Source of the DNA: Variovorax sp. TBS-050B
GTDB lineage: Bacteria; Pseudomonadota; Gammaproteobacteria; Burkholderiales; Burkholderiaceae_C
Reading direction: 5' to 3'
Assembly (NCBI RefSeq): GCF_029893635.1
Contig: NZ_JARXYR010000002.1
Span: forward strand, 4,625,001-4,689,000
Length of the DNA: 64,000 nucleotides
The position numbers and the translations under genes are program-made. Shown here one piece after another: positions 8,158 to 16,667 of the stretch; position 1 is the stretch's first letter, and each line of letters begins with the position of its first letter. The notes beneath the pieces are model-generated. The model saw only the letters and a list, made by a program, of their open reading frames with translations, was not told the DNA's origin and made no database searches.

Positions 8158-8655
8158 TCAGTCGGCCAGCGCGGCGTCCGCCACCGCATGCGCCTCGGCC
8201 AGCGCGCCGAGCTTGCCGTCGGTCGCGGTTTCCTCGGCGAGCGAGGCCTCGAGCAGTTCGAGCGCCTCCATGTGGCCCAGCTGCCGCGCGAGCGTGCACA
8301 GCGAGTGGTAGCCCGCGATCTCGTAGTGCTCGACCTTGCGCGCGGCGCCGATCAGCGCCGCATCGAGCACCGGTCCCTGCTCGATCTGGTCGATCAGCGA
8401 ATCGCCCTCCTCGACCAGGCCGGCCATGCCCTCGCACTTGATGCGCTTGAGCTTGATCTGCAGCAGCTCGGCGATCTGCTCGATGCGCTCGACCTGCCCG
8501 CGGGTTTCCTCCAGGTGCGTCTCGAAGGCGGAGGCAAGGCCTTCGTCCGTGGCGGCACGCGCGAGCTTCGGCAGCGAGCGCGTCATCTGCTTTTCCGCGC
8601 TGTAGGTGTCGGAGAGTTCGTGGATGAAGAGGTCGGAAAGGTTCTTGACGGGCAT
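8158..8655 (-). CDS. DUF892 / YciF-like ferritin-fold stress protein
   Basis: A 165-residue protein of the YciF family (DUF892), a ferritin-like four-helix fold with a di-iron-type site. It begins MPVKNLSDLFIHELSDTYSAEKQ, and the Glu-rich helices (HELSDTYSAEKQM, THLEETRGQVERIEQ, KVEHYEIAGYHSL, EETATDGKL) are where the metal ligands fall. It is associated with oxidative and envelope stress in other bacteria. AAGGA precedes the ATG at 8655. It is divergent from the manganese catalase, and homologues of this pair (yciF, katN) share one operon in Salmonella. A possible sigma-54 element upstream on its own strand keeps only the GG and GC doublets and is weak. Confidence 0.92.
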   Translation of the reverse strand: MPVKNLSDLFIHELSDTYSAEKQMTRSLPKLARAATDEGLASAFETHLEETRGQVERIEQIAELLQIKLKRIKCEGMAGLVEEGDSLIDQIEQGPVLDAALIGAARKVEHYEIAGYHSLCTLARQLGHMEALELLEASLAEETATDGKLGALAEAHAVADAALAD

Positions 8656-8784
8656 CTGTGGTCCTTGGAAAGAAAGTTGGGAGAAGAAAAAAACACGCTG
8701 ACACCCAGCCATGTTTGGGACGCCCGCGCGCCGGCCGGGCAAGGCCGTTTCGCGTCGGCTTGTCAGCCATCGCCGCACTGCAGA

Positions 8785-8799
8785 GGGCACGCCGCTTGC
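8785..8799 (+). promoter_or_regulatory. Sigma-54 promoter for manganese catalase
   Basis: GGGCACGCCGCTTGC has GG and GC doublets 10 bases apart and matches GGCACG-N4-TTGC at every conserved position. The predicted transcript start is near 8811, about 75 nt before the catalase ATG, which has its own AAGGAG. Confidence 0.75.
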
Positions 8800-8885
8800 C
8801 CGTGAAGAAGTGCGGCGCGCCGATGGCGCAGCCGTTCATTTCGATCGACACACATCCGACCCATCCCACACAAGGAGTAGTCCCC

Positions 8886-9815
8886 ATGTTCTCTCACAAC
8901 AAGCGCTTGCAATACACGGTGCGCGTCAGCGAGACCAACCCCGGCCTCGCCAATCTCATGCTCGAACAGTTCGGCGGTCCGCAGGGCGAGCTCGCGGCGG
9001 CCTGCCGCTACTTCACCCAGGCGCTCGGCGAGGACGACCCCGGCCGCAAGGACATGCTGTTCGACATCTCCACCGAGGAACTGAGCCACCTCGAGATCAT
9101 CGGCACCATCGTCGGCATGCTCAACAAGGGCGCCAAGGGCCGGTTGGCCGAAGGCGTGGAAGAGGAAGGCGAGATGTACCGCACCATCACCGGCGCGGGC
9201 AACGACAGCCACATCACGCAGGTGCTCTACGGCGGCGGCCCGCCGCTGGTCAACTCGGCCGGCGTGCCGTGGACCTCCGCGTACATCGACACCATCGGCG
9301 AGCCCACCGCCGACCTGCGCTCCAACATCGCGGCCGAGGCGCGCGCGAAGATCGTCTACGAGCGGCTGATCAACTGCACGGACGACCCGGGCGTGAAGGA
9401 TGCGCTGACCTTCCTGATGACGCGCGAGATCGCGCACCAGAAGTCGTTCGAGAAGGCGCTCTATGCGATCGAGCCGAACTTCCCGCCGGGCAAGCTGCCG
9501 GGCGATCCGCGCTTCACGAGCGTGTACTTCCGCATGTCCAAGGGCGACGCGGACCTGCGCGGCCCGTGGAACCAGGGCGAGCGCTGGGAGTTCGTGCCCG
9601 TCACGCAGGACTCGGGACCGGTGGACGGCGGCGACGGACTCGCGACGGTCGAACTCGACGATGCCGACGCCGAGACGCTGCAGCAGATGGCCGAGCGCAC
9701 GCAGTCGCTGCCCGACGGCGATCCGCTCACCGGCGCCGAACTCGGCATGGGCGAAGGACCGGCATCGGGCCCGGCCGACGCCGCGCCGGCCAGCGCGAAG
9801 ACCAAGAAGAAGTGA
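8886..9815 (+). CDS. Manganese catalase
   Basis: A 309-residue non-haem manganese catalase, which dismutates hydrogen peroxide in the cytoplasm with a di-manganese centre. The start MFSHNKRLQYTVRVSETNP, the ligand-bearing segments (LMLEQFGGPQGELAAACRYFTQA, ISTEELSHLEIIGTIV, the AEARAKIVYERLI helix and TREIAHQKSFEKAL) and the length all fit the family (KatN). The C-terminal 60 residues are acidic, then Ala/Lys-rich, as in many family members. The ATG at 8886 follows AAGGAG. A sigma-54 promoter lies upstream, which is unusual because the enterobacterial gene uses sigma-S. Confidence 0.95.
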   Translation: MFSHNKRLQYTVRVSETNPGLANLMLEQFGGPQGELAAACRYFTQALGEDDPGRKDMLFDISTEELSHLEIIGTIVGMLNKGAKGRLAEGVEEEGEMYRTITGAGNDSHITQVLYGGGPPLVNSAGVPWTSAYIDTIGEPTADLRSNIAAEARAKIVYERLINCTDDPGVKDALTFLMTREIAHQKSFEKALYAIEPNFPPGKLPGDPRFTSVYFRMSKGDADLRGPWNQGERWEFVPVTQDSGPVDGGDGLATVELDDADAETLQQMAERTQSLPDGDPLTGAELGMGEGPASGPADAAPASAKTKKK

Positions 9816-9867
9816 GCTGCGAGGCGCGCCGCGGGACTGGCGCCCGCGGCGGCGCCTTCATGCGGGG

Positions 9868-9882
9868 CGGCACGCTGTTTGC
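9868..9882 (+). promoter_or_regulatory. Sigma-54 promoter for a small gene
   Basis: CGGCACGCTGTTTGC has GG and GC doublets 10 bases apart and matches GGCACG-N4-TTGC. Transcription would begin near 9894, 19 nt before the ATG at 9913. Confidence 0.7.
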
Positions 9883-10136
9883 CGTGTAGCCCTCGCGCAC
9901 CTGGAGGTCTGCATGAACGAACTCAACAGCTACTTCGCCCGCCACCCGCTCGAGAATCCGGCGAACTACCTGGGGACCGAATTCGACCCGGCCGGCGCAG
10001 CGGCCTACCGGCTGCGCCTGCGAAGCTGGAAGGAACGCTACCGTGCCCGGCTGCGCGCCGCGCAGCGCGCGCAGAAGCCTTCGGGCGCGGTCTCACAGCG
10101 GCAGCGCCAGGGGCCGATGCAGCCGCCCCCGGCGGC

Positions 10137-11531
<1,395 letters not shown>

Positions 11532-11616
11532 TTTCGTCCCCGGCTTGCAGCCTGATCTCTCCGCTCGACTCCCTGAAGCGTCATCCTGCCGCGCCCGCAG
11601 GCGCGCTCCGGACGGC

Positions 11617-11961
11617 TCAATCGTTCATGCCTTGTGCGAATTCATGCACTCGCTCTGTCAGAGACGTCATACGTGCCACCTGCCGCTCCAGCACCGCGAT
11701 GGCCTCGTTGCGCGTCGCGTCGTCGTCGCAGCTGCGCAGCAGCTCCAGCGCCACGGCCATCGCGCCCACCGGGCTTCGCAGATCGTGCTCCAGGCGCCGC
11801 GCCAGCGCCGCGCGCCGCGCCTGGCGCACCTGCTGCGCAGCCAATGCCTGCCGCGCCATGCGGGCCGAGCGCGCCTGCTGCGCGCATGCGAACGCGGCGC
11901 CCAGCAGCGCCGCGCATGCGCCGGCCAGGGCCGCGCTGCCCGTGCTCATTGAATTTTTCAT
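11617..11961 (-). CDS. Membrane-anchored orphan histidine-kinase dimerisation (DHp) domain
   Basis: A 114-residue protein. Residues 8-28 are a hydrophobic Ala-rich segment, probably a membrane anchor. A basic coil leads to RRLEHDLRSPVGAM, an H-box with the phospho-acceptor His at about residue 59, and a second helix ends near residue 110. There is no ATPase (HATPase_c) domain, which in a normal sensor kinase would follow, and none is encoded separately in the window. It is 85 bp upstream of the response-regulator gene on the same strand. It may be a phosphotransfer partner, a dimerisation competitor for another kinase, or a phosphatase. An internal ATG at 11949 is an alternative start. Confidence 0.75.
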   Translation of the reverse strand: MKNSMSTGSAALAGACAALLGAAFACAQQARSARMARQALAAQQVRQARRAALARRLEHDLRSPVGAMAVALELLRSCDDDATRNEAIAVLERQVARMTSLTERVHEFAQGMND

Positions 11962-12009
11962 GTGACGGAGTGTGCGGCAAGCGCCAGCGGCTGTCTGCAG
12001 CGGGGCCTG

Positions 12010-12027
12010 TCGCAAGATTTGCCGCAA
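12010..12027. promoter_or_regulatory. 18-bp motif, copy 2 (enhancer or operator candidate)
   Basis: TCGCAAGATTTGCCGCAA matches 16 of 18 positions of the copy at 7732-7749. It is 83 bp upstream of the rpoN sigma-54 promoter, a normal distance for an enhancer-binding-protein site, and 49 bp ahead of the start of the minus-strand dimerisation-domain gene. It could therefore serve either transcript. Confidence 0.45.
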
Positions 12028-12109
12028 GGCTTTCAGGCCGCTGCACGGCGCAGGCCGGGGTTTAAGAACTTTCGCGGTACTTATTCGGCCCATTCCGCGC
12101 GAAAGGCGC

Positions 12110-12124
12110 TGGCACGACCGTTGC
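12110..12124 (+). promoter_or_regulatory. Sigma-54 promoter in front of rpoN (autoregulation)
   Basis: TGGCACGACCGTTGC agrees with the sigma-54 consensus TGGCACG-N4-TTGC at every fixed position, with 10 bases between GG and GC. Transcription should start near 12136, 45 nt ahead of the rpoN ATG. A sigma-54 gene driven by sigma-54 gives positive feedback. Confidence 0.8.
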
Positions 12125-12180
12125 GCAGCACCAGGTCCCCGGCCGCCCTCGGCCGGCCGGCCAATCCATCACGGAGGACC

Positions 12181-13614
12181 ATGAACACTTCGATTGCCTT
12201 GCACGCCCGCCAGGTCCAGGCGCCGGTCTTTTCGCGCCGGCTGCAGCAGGCGGTGCGGCTGCTGCAGATGTCGTCGCAGGAATATGCGCAGGCGCTGCGC
12301 GAAGCGGCCGAGCTCAATCCCTTCCTCGAGGTGGAAGCCGCCTCGCAGGACGGCATCGTCGAAGCCGCCACCGCCGATGCGCTGCCCGCGCTGGCGGACA
12401 ACGACATCGACGGCGCCGCCGCCTTCGACCACCTCACGGCCGCGCCCGCCGCCGGCGAGCGGCACCTGTCGCACGACGAAAGCTTCGACCTGATGCAGCG
12501 CGTGCCGCTGCCCGACTCGCTGCATGCGCACCTGCACGCGCAGCTCGGCGTGCTGCGCCTGTCCGCGCGCGAGGCCGCCTTCGCGCATGCACTGATCGAC
12601 GCGCTCGACGAGGACGGCTACCTGCGCATCTCGCTCGACGAGGTCGGCGCCGCGCTCGGCGAATGCGGTGCCGAGGCCGAGGACGAACTGCGCACTGCGC
12701 TGCGCCGCGTGCAGGCGCTCGACCCCGCGGGCGTGGCGGCACGCGACCTGGCCGAGTGCCTGTGCCTGCAGCTCGACGCGGTGGCCGACGAAGGCACGCG
12801 AGCACTCGCGCGCCGGATCGTGACCGCGCACATCGACCTGCTCGCCACGCGCGACAGCGGCCGGCTCGCACGTGCGCTCGGCGTCGCGCGGCGCGAGGCG
12901 CAGGCCGCGGTCGACGCCATCCGCCGCCTCGACCCGCGGCCGGGCTGGCAGCGCGGCGAGAGCACGGCGCGCTTCGTGGTGCCCGACGTGACGGTGCGCA
13001 AGGTGGCCGGCGCATGGCGCGCCGCGCTCACGCCGGAGGCCGTGCCGCGCGTGAAGGTCCATGCCGACTACGCCCGGCTGTTCGAGAAGCACGGCACCAA
13101 CCGGAGCCCGGCGATGAAGGAATGCCTGGAGCAGGCGCGATGGCTGGCGGGCAACGTCTCGCAGCGCGCCGCCACCATCCTCGGCGTGGCGCGCGCCATC
13201 GTGGCGCGGCAGAAGCTGTTCCTCGAGCACGGCCCGCTCGCCATGAAGCCGCTCGGCCTGCGCGAGATCGCCGACGAGGTGGGCGTGCATCCCTCGACCG
13301 TCTCGCGCACCGTGCACAACAAGTACATCGCCACGCCGTCGGGCGTGTTCGAGCTGCAGCACTTCTTCTCGCGCGGGCTCGCGCACGCGGCCGGCGGCGC
13401 CAGCGCGCCGGTGGCGCTGCAGGGGCTGATCCGCGAGCTCATCGCGGTGGAGAAGCCGCTGGCGCCGCTCAGCGACGCCGCGCTCGCGCGCCAGCTCGCG
13501 CAGCAGGGCTTCCGCATCGCGCGCCGCACCGTCACCAAGTACCGCCAGAGCATGAACATCGATCCCTTCGAACGCCGCCGCATGCCCCCGGGCTCCCTGG
13601 GCGCATCGGCCTGA
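12181..13614 (+). CDS. rpoN: RNA polymerase sigma-54 factor
   Basis: A 477-residue sigma-54. Region I is Gln/Leu-rich as expected (SRRLQQAVRLLQMSSQEY, then LREAAELNPFLE). The core-binding domain follows, with DEDGYLRI and LDPAGVAARDLAECL. The DNA-binding part has an HTH (LREIADEVGVHPSTVSRTVHNKY) and the RpoN box ARRTVTKYR at residues 447-455. The ATG at 12181 starts MNTSIALHARQ after a GGAGG. The usual Burkholderiales rpoN sits beside lptB and hpf, which are absent here, so this is probably a second rpoN dedicated to the surrounding stress genes. It is preceded by a sigma-54 promoter and followed by two small genes in a likely operon. Confidence 0.95.
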   Translation: MNTSIALHARQVQAPVFSRRLQQAVRLLQMSSQEYAQALREAAELNPFLEVEAASQDGIVEAATADALPALADNDIDGAAAFDHLTAAPAAGERHLSHDESFDLMQRVPLPDSLHAHLHAQLGVLRLSAREAAFAHALIDALDEDGYLRISLDEVGAALGECGAEAEDELRTALRRVQALDPAGVAARDLAECLCLQLDAVADEGTRALARRIVTAHIDLLATRDSGRLARALGVARREAQAAVDAIRRLDPRPGWQRGESTARFVVPDVTVRKVAGAWRAALTPEAVPRVKVHADYARLFEKHGTNRSPAMKECLEQARWLAGNVSQRAATILGVARAIVARQKLFLEHGPLAMKPLGLREIADEVGVHPSTVSRTVHNKYIATPSGVFELQHFFSRGLAHAAGGASAPVALQGLIRELIAVEKPLAPLSDAALARQLAQQGFRIARRTVTKYRQSMNIDPFERRRMPPGSLGASA

Positions 13615-13667
13615 GCGCCGGCGCTTCCGCTTCTTCTTCCCATCATTTCGCCAAAGGAGACGATCCC

Positions 13668-13919
13668 ATGTCCATCGACCCCGAGAAGTCCTTCAGGTAC
13701 CTGGCACGGCTGGCCCGGCAGCGCATGCCGGCCTTCGTCGCGCGCCCGTCGAAGGTGCGCGTGCTGCGCCGGCTCGCCGCCGCCGGCCATGTGGATGTAC
13801 GCTTCTACCCGCCCGACGCCTGCGACGAGCAGTTCGGCGAAGTGCGCGGACTCACGCCCGACGGCTGGAAGGCGGTCCGCGGCATCGACACCCCCTTGCG
13901 CATGGAGTACACACGATGA
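13668..13919 (+). CDS. Small protein of unknown function in the rpoN operon
   Basis: An 83-residue protein (MSIDPEKSFRYLARLARQRM...) with a basic N-terminal helix and a predicted mixed alpha/beta C-terminus (VDVRFYPPDACDEQFGEVRGL). No family is recognised. AAAGGAGA stands well before the ATG at 13668, 53 bp after rpoN. Its last four bases (ATGA) overlap the next start, so the two are translationally coupled. Confidence 0.7.
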   Translation: MSIDPEKSFRYLARLARQRMPAFVARPSKVRVLRRLAAAGHVDVRFYPPDACDEQFGEVRGLTPDGWKAVRGIDTPLRMEYTR

Positions 13920-14227
13920 ACGCATTCGACGCCACCGACGGTCCCGAGGGCGCACCGAAGACGAGCGCCGCCGCCGGCGCCGACGAATGCCACGACTTCA
14001 ACTACCGCGGCTGGCGCTTCATCTACAGCGCGCGCCGCATGGCGAGCGGCGTGTACCGCCCGGTGGTGGTCTGCCTCGGCCAGGGGCCGGGCCACCGCGA
14101 GCAGGCCCTGCCGGACGACACCGACGAGATCGGCTACGCCACCGAGGCCGAGGCGCTGCGCCACGCGCAGCAGCAGGCGATGCGCTGGGTGCACGACCGC
14201 ACCGGCGACGGCCAGGGCCAGTTCTGA
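13916..14227 (+). CDS. Small protein of unknown function, coupled to the preceding gene
   Basis: A 103-residue protein with an acidic, disordered N-terminus and a compact C-terminal part (DFNYRGWRFIYSARRMASGV, then a helix EALRHAQQQAMRWVHDRT). No family is recognised. It begins at the ATGA overlap with the gene before it. The pair plus rpoN make a probable three-gene operon under the sigma-54 promoter at 12110. Confidence 0.7.
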   Translation: MNAFDATDGPEGAPKTSAAAGADECHDFNYRGWRFIYSARRMASGVYRPVVVCLGQGPGHREQALPDDTDEIGYATEAEALRHAQQQAMRWVHDRTGDGQGQF

Positions 14228-14266
14228 AGCACGCGCGGCGCGGGCGCTGCGGGCGCCGCGCCGCAC

Positions 14267-14557
14267 TCAGCGTCGCGAGGACGGAAAGGCCGCCCCGCGC
14301 AGCGCGCAGGCGGCGCGGCCTTCGGCGGTGATCGCGGTGACGATCGCGCGCTCGATGCGGCGCTCGCCCGTGCGCAGCACCACCGGCGGCTCGGTCTGCG
14401 CCTGCAGCAGCGAGGCGCTGCGCAGCGCGAGGATCTTGTCGATCTCGTCGGGCGCCGAGCACACCACCGGCAATGGCCGGCGCGAAAGCGATTCGAGCAG
14501 TTCGTAGCAGTCGTTGGCGCGGCCTGCGCGCCGCCGCGAAGTTTTCATGAGGGTCAT
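14267..14557 (-). CDS. Small protein of unknown function, sigma-54 controlled
   Basis: A protein of about 96 residues (from MTLMKTSRRRAGR) with a basic start, then CYELLESLSRRPLPVVC and IDKILALRSASLLQAQ. The sequence ERRIERAIVTAITAEGRAAC resembles a small winged-helix or recognition segment, but no family is recognised. Both 14557 and 14548 are possible ATG starts and neither has a strong ribosome site. A sigma-54-like promoter on its strand lies about 30 bp upstream, facing away from the DUF4142 promoter. Confidence 0.6.
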   Translation of the reverse strand: MTLMKTSRRRAGRANDCYELLESLSRRPLPVVCSAPDEIDKILALRSASLLQAQTEPPVVLRTGERRIERAIVTAITAEGRAACALRGAAFPSSRR

Positions 14558-14587
14558 CCAGCGTTGAGGAACAGCCGTTCCGGGGCG

Positions 14588-14602
14588 GCAAGCGGCATGC
14601 CC
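14588..14602 (-). promoter_or_regulatory. Sigma-54-like promoter, minus-strand half of a divergent pair
   Basis: The minus strand reads GGGCATGCCGCTTGC: GG and GC doublets 10 bases apart, with one departure (T for C) from GGCACG-N4-TTGC. The predicted start is near 14576, 19 nt before the ATG at 14557. Confidence 0.6.
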
Positions 14603-14612
14603 GCCGACCCGC

Positions 14613-14627
14613 GGGCATGCGCGTTGC
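14613..14627 (+). promoter_or_regulatory. Sigma-54-like promoter for the DUF4142 gene
   Basis: GGGCATGCGCGTTGC has correct GG/GC spacing and one departure (T for C) from GGCACG-N4-TTGC. Transcription would begin near 14639, 55 nt before the ATG at 14694. Confidence 0.6.
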
Positions 14628-14693
14628 CATGTATCCGGTGGGTACCCCGCCCGTCGGGCGGGGCCGCAAGACACTTCCTTCAAGGAGCAACCG

Positions 14694-15284
14694 ATGAACA
14701 TCCAGACCACCGCGTTCCGACTCGCCGCCGCCGCCGTTGCCGCGGCCGCCTTCACCGCCCTGCCCGCCGCCGCTCAGAGCGCGGCTTCGCGCGGCGACCA
14801 GGCCGTCAGCAGCGAATCGCGCAGCGGCGCCGATGCGGCCGCCAGGCTGACCAAGGCCGACGAACGCATGATGAAGAACCTCGCGCAGGCCAACATCGCC
14901 GAGGTCGAGACCGGCAAGCTGGCGCAGGAGAAGGCCGCCAAGGACGAGGTGAAGAAGTTCGGCCAGACCATGGTGGAGGACCACACCAAGTCGCTCGGCG
15001 AACTCCAGGAGCTGGCTTCGAAGAAGGGCGTGACGCTGCCCACCGAGCCGGATACGAAGCACAAGGCCACCGCCACCGCGCTCAAGGCGCTCGACGGCGA
15101 TGCCTTCGACAAGCGCTACATGGCGATGGTCGGCGTTGCCGACCACAAGAAGACGCACGAAATGCTGCAGAAAGTACAGCGCGAAGCCAAGGACCCCGAC
15201 CTGAAGGCCTATGCGGCCAAGACGCTGCCGGTGGTGCACGGCCACCTGACCACCGCGCAGCAGATCTCCCCCGCGCGCAAGTAG
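14694..15284 (+). CDS. DUF4142 family periplasmic protein
   Basis: A 196-residue exported protein. Residues 1-27 form a signal peptide ending in LPAAAQS. The mature part is the DUF4142 ferritin-like helical domain: KADERMMKNLAQANIAEVETGKLA, KKFGQTMVEDHTKSLGELQEL, then VADHKKTHEMLQKV. Homologues are found across stress-tolerant Proteobacteria and are often upregulated by stress; no activity is proven. The ATG at 14694 follows AAGGAG. A sigma-54-like promoter is upstream, and the gene is convergent with the DUF1003 gene, 7 bp away. Confidence 0.9.
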   Translation: MNIQTTAFRLAAAAVAAAAFTALPAAAQSAASRGDQAVSSESRSGADAAARLTKADERMMKNLAQANIAEVETGKLAQEKAAKDEVKKFGQTMVEDHTKSLGELQELASKKGVTLPTEPDTKHKATATALKALDGDAFDKRYMAMVGVADHKKTHEMLQKVQREAKDPDLKAYAAKTLPVVHGHLTTAQQISPARK

Positions 15285-15291
15285 CCGCCGG

Positions 15292-15882
15292 CTATCGCCC
15301 CTCCTCGTCCTCCCGGCGCTCGATGCTGTCGAGGACGCGGTCGGGCGAGACGTTGGTGCGCAATTCGTCGAGTTCCGGGTCGCGCGCCGCGGGGATGTCC
15401 ATGCGCTTCGCGATCTCGGCGACCAGCACCACCAGCTTGGTGATCTCGTGCTCGCCGAGCAGGCTGATCTGCAGGTCGAGATCGGCGCGCCGATCGGCCA
15501 TGGCCGCCATGCGGTTCTGGCTGATCATCACGAAGGTCGAGATGAAGATCGCCTCCACCGACGCGACCATCGCCAGCACCACGAAGGTGGGATCGAAGGC
15601 GCGCACCATCGGCACCCAGCCGAGGTTGACCACGATCCAGCCGCCGTAGATCAGCAGGTGCAGGTACACGAACTTCATGCTGCCCGCAAAGCGGGTGATG
15701 GCGTCGGCCACCCGGTCCTGCAGCCCGCCCGCCACCTTCTGCTGCTGGCGCCGCCGCACCAGCGCCGCGATGTTGCGGTCGACCACCCCGGCCACGGGCG
15801 GCTCGCCGCCGCGCGTGGCGGGGTTCGCGGATTCATCCGTGGCGACGGATGGCTCCGGTGGCGGCGTCGTACTGCGAGCCAT
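15292..15882 (-). CDS. DUF1003 family inner-membrane protein
   Basis: A 196-residue protein of the DUF1003 family. A Pro-rich N-terminus leads into ADAITRFAGSMKFVYLHLLIYGGWIVVNL, a first membrane segment, and then FVVLAMVASVEAIFISTFVMISQNRM, the second. A helical cytoplasmic tail (ADLDLQISLLGEHEITKLV) is typical of the family. The function is unknown. The ATG at 15882 puts its first 50 bases inside the end of the methyltransferase gene, an unusually long same-strand overlap; a start further downstream is possible. Confidence 0.88.
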   Translation of the reverse strand: MARSTTPPPEPSVATDESANPATRGGEPPVAGVVDRNIAALVRRRQQQKVAGGLQDRVADAITRFAGSMKFVYLHLLIYGGWIVVNLGWVPMVRAFDPTFVVLAMVASVEAIFISTFVMISQNRMAAMADRRADLDLQISLLGEHEITKLVVLVAEIAKRMDIPAARDPELDELRTNVSPDRVLDSIERREDEEGR

Positions 15883-16648
15883 GGATCGCCCGCGCCTCCT
15901 GCGCCTGCGCATCGGGCACGCACAGGTAGATCTCGTGCCCCGGCCGCGCCTCGACGCGCAGGCCGCTCGAACGCAGCATCGCCTCCACGCCCGCATGGTT
16001 GGGCGCCCACCAGTTGGTCGGGTCGCCCGCGAGCCGGTGCTCGATGAAGGCCATGCGCGGCCAGCCGCTTTCGAGCAGCGGCGTGCGGTCCTCGATGCTG
16101 CAGTCGGCGGTGTCGGTGTAGACCGAGTCGCCGGGCATGGTGAGCGTCTGGAACATCATGATGCGGCCGGTGCGCGCGGCCAGCAGGTCGAGCGCGAGCA
16201 GCGGATAGCGCAGGTGGTAGAAGACCCCCATGAACCACACGAGGTCGAAGGTCTCGTCGCTCTTCGCGAGGTCGTAGACCTGCATCTCGCGGAACTCCAC
16301 CTTCGAGTCCAGCCCCAGCTGGCGCGCCGCCCAGCGGGCCTGCGCGAGGTAGTGCGCATCGACGTCGATGCCGAGCACCGAGGCGCCGCGCCGCGCGAGC
16401 TCGAAGCTGTAGAAGCCGGCGTTGCAGCCGACGTCGAGCACGCGCCAGCCGCTCAGGTCCTCGGGCACGAAGGGCTTGATCTCCTGCCACTTGAAGTTCG
16501 GAAAATCGCCGCCCAGGAAATGATGGGGCAGCGTCTGCACCCCGCCCGGCAGGTGCAGGTTGTGGAACCAGGGGCCGAGGGCCTCGATCTGCTTGCGGAG
16601 CGCGTCCGCGTCGCCGCGGGCGTCCGTCTTGGCTCGTGCTTCTTGCAT
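15833..16648 (-). CDS. SAM-dependent methyltransferase of the glyco-cluster (TIGR04290-like)
   Basis: A 271-residue Rossmann-fold methyltransferase. It has the CmoB-like N-terminal extension (ALGPWFHNLHLPGGVQT, PNFKWQEIKPFVPEDL), motif I VLDVGCNAGFYSFELARRGA, motif II VLGIDVDAHYLAQAR and VWFMGVFYHLRYPL. This matches, from memory, a family named for its occurrence beside glycosyltransferase genes (TIGR04290). Its substrate is unknown and is probably a sugar or the glycoside made by this locus. The ATG at 16648 is 6 bases after AAGGAGG; an in-frame ATG two codons earlier is less well placed. It is the last biosynthetic gene of the minus-strand cluster, 19 bp after a glycosyltransferase. Confidence 0.85.
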   Translation of the reverse strand: MQEARAKTDARGDADALRKQIEALGPWFHNLHLPGGVQTLPHHFLGGDFPNFKWQEIKPFVPEDLSGWRVLDVGCNAGFYSFELARRGASVLGIDVDAHYLAQARWAARQLGLDSKVEFREMQVYDLAKSDETFDLVWFMGVFYHLRYPLLALDLLAARTGRIMMFQTLTMPGDSVYTDTADCSIEDRTPLLESGWPRMAFIEHRLAGDPTNWWAPNHAGVEAMLRSSGLRVEARPGHEIYLCVPDAQAQEARAIHGSQYDAATGAIRRHG

Positions 16649-16667
16649 GCGCATCCTCCTTGGTTGC

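Noticed and set aside
8670..8720. A possible sigma-54 promoter for the DUF892 gene on the minus strand
   Set aside because: Only the GG and GC doublets match (TGGCTG...CAGC); four other conserved positions differ, so I did not list it.
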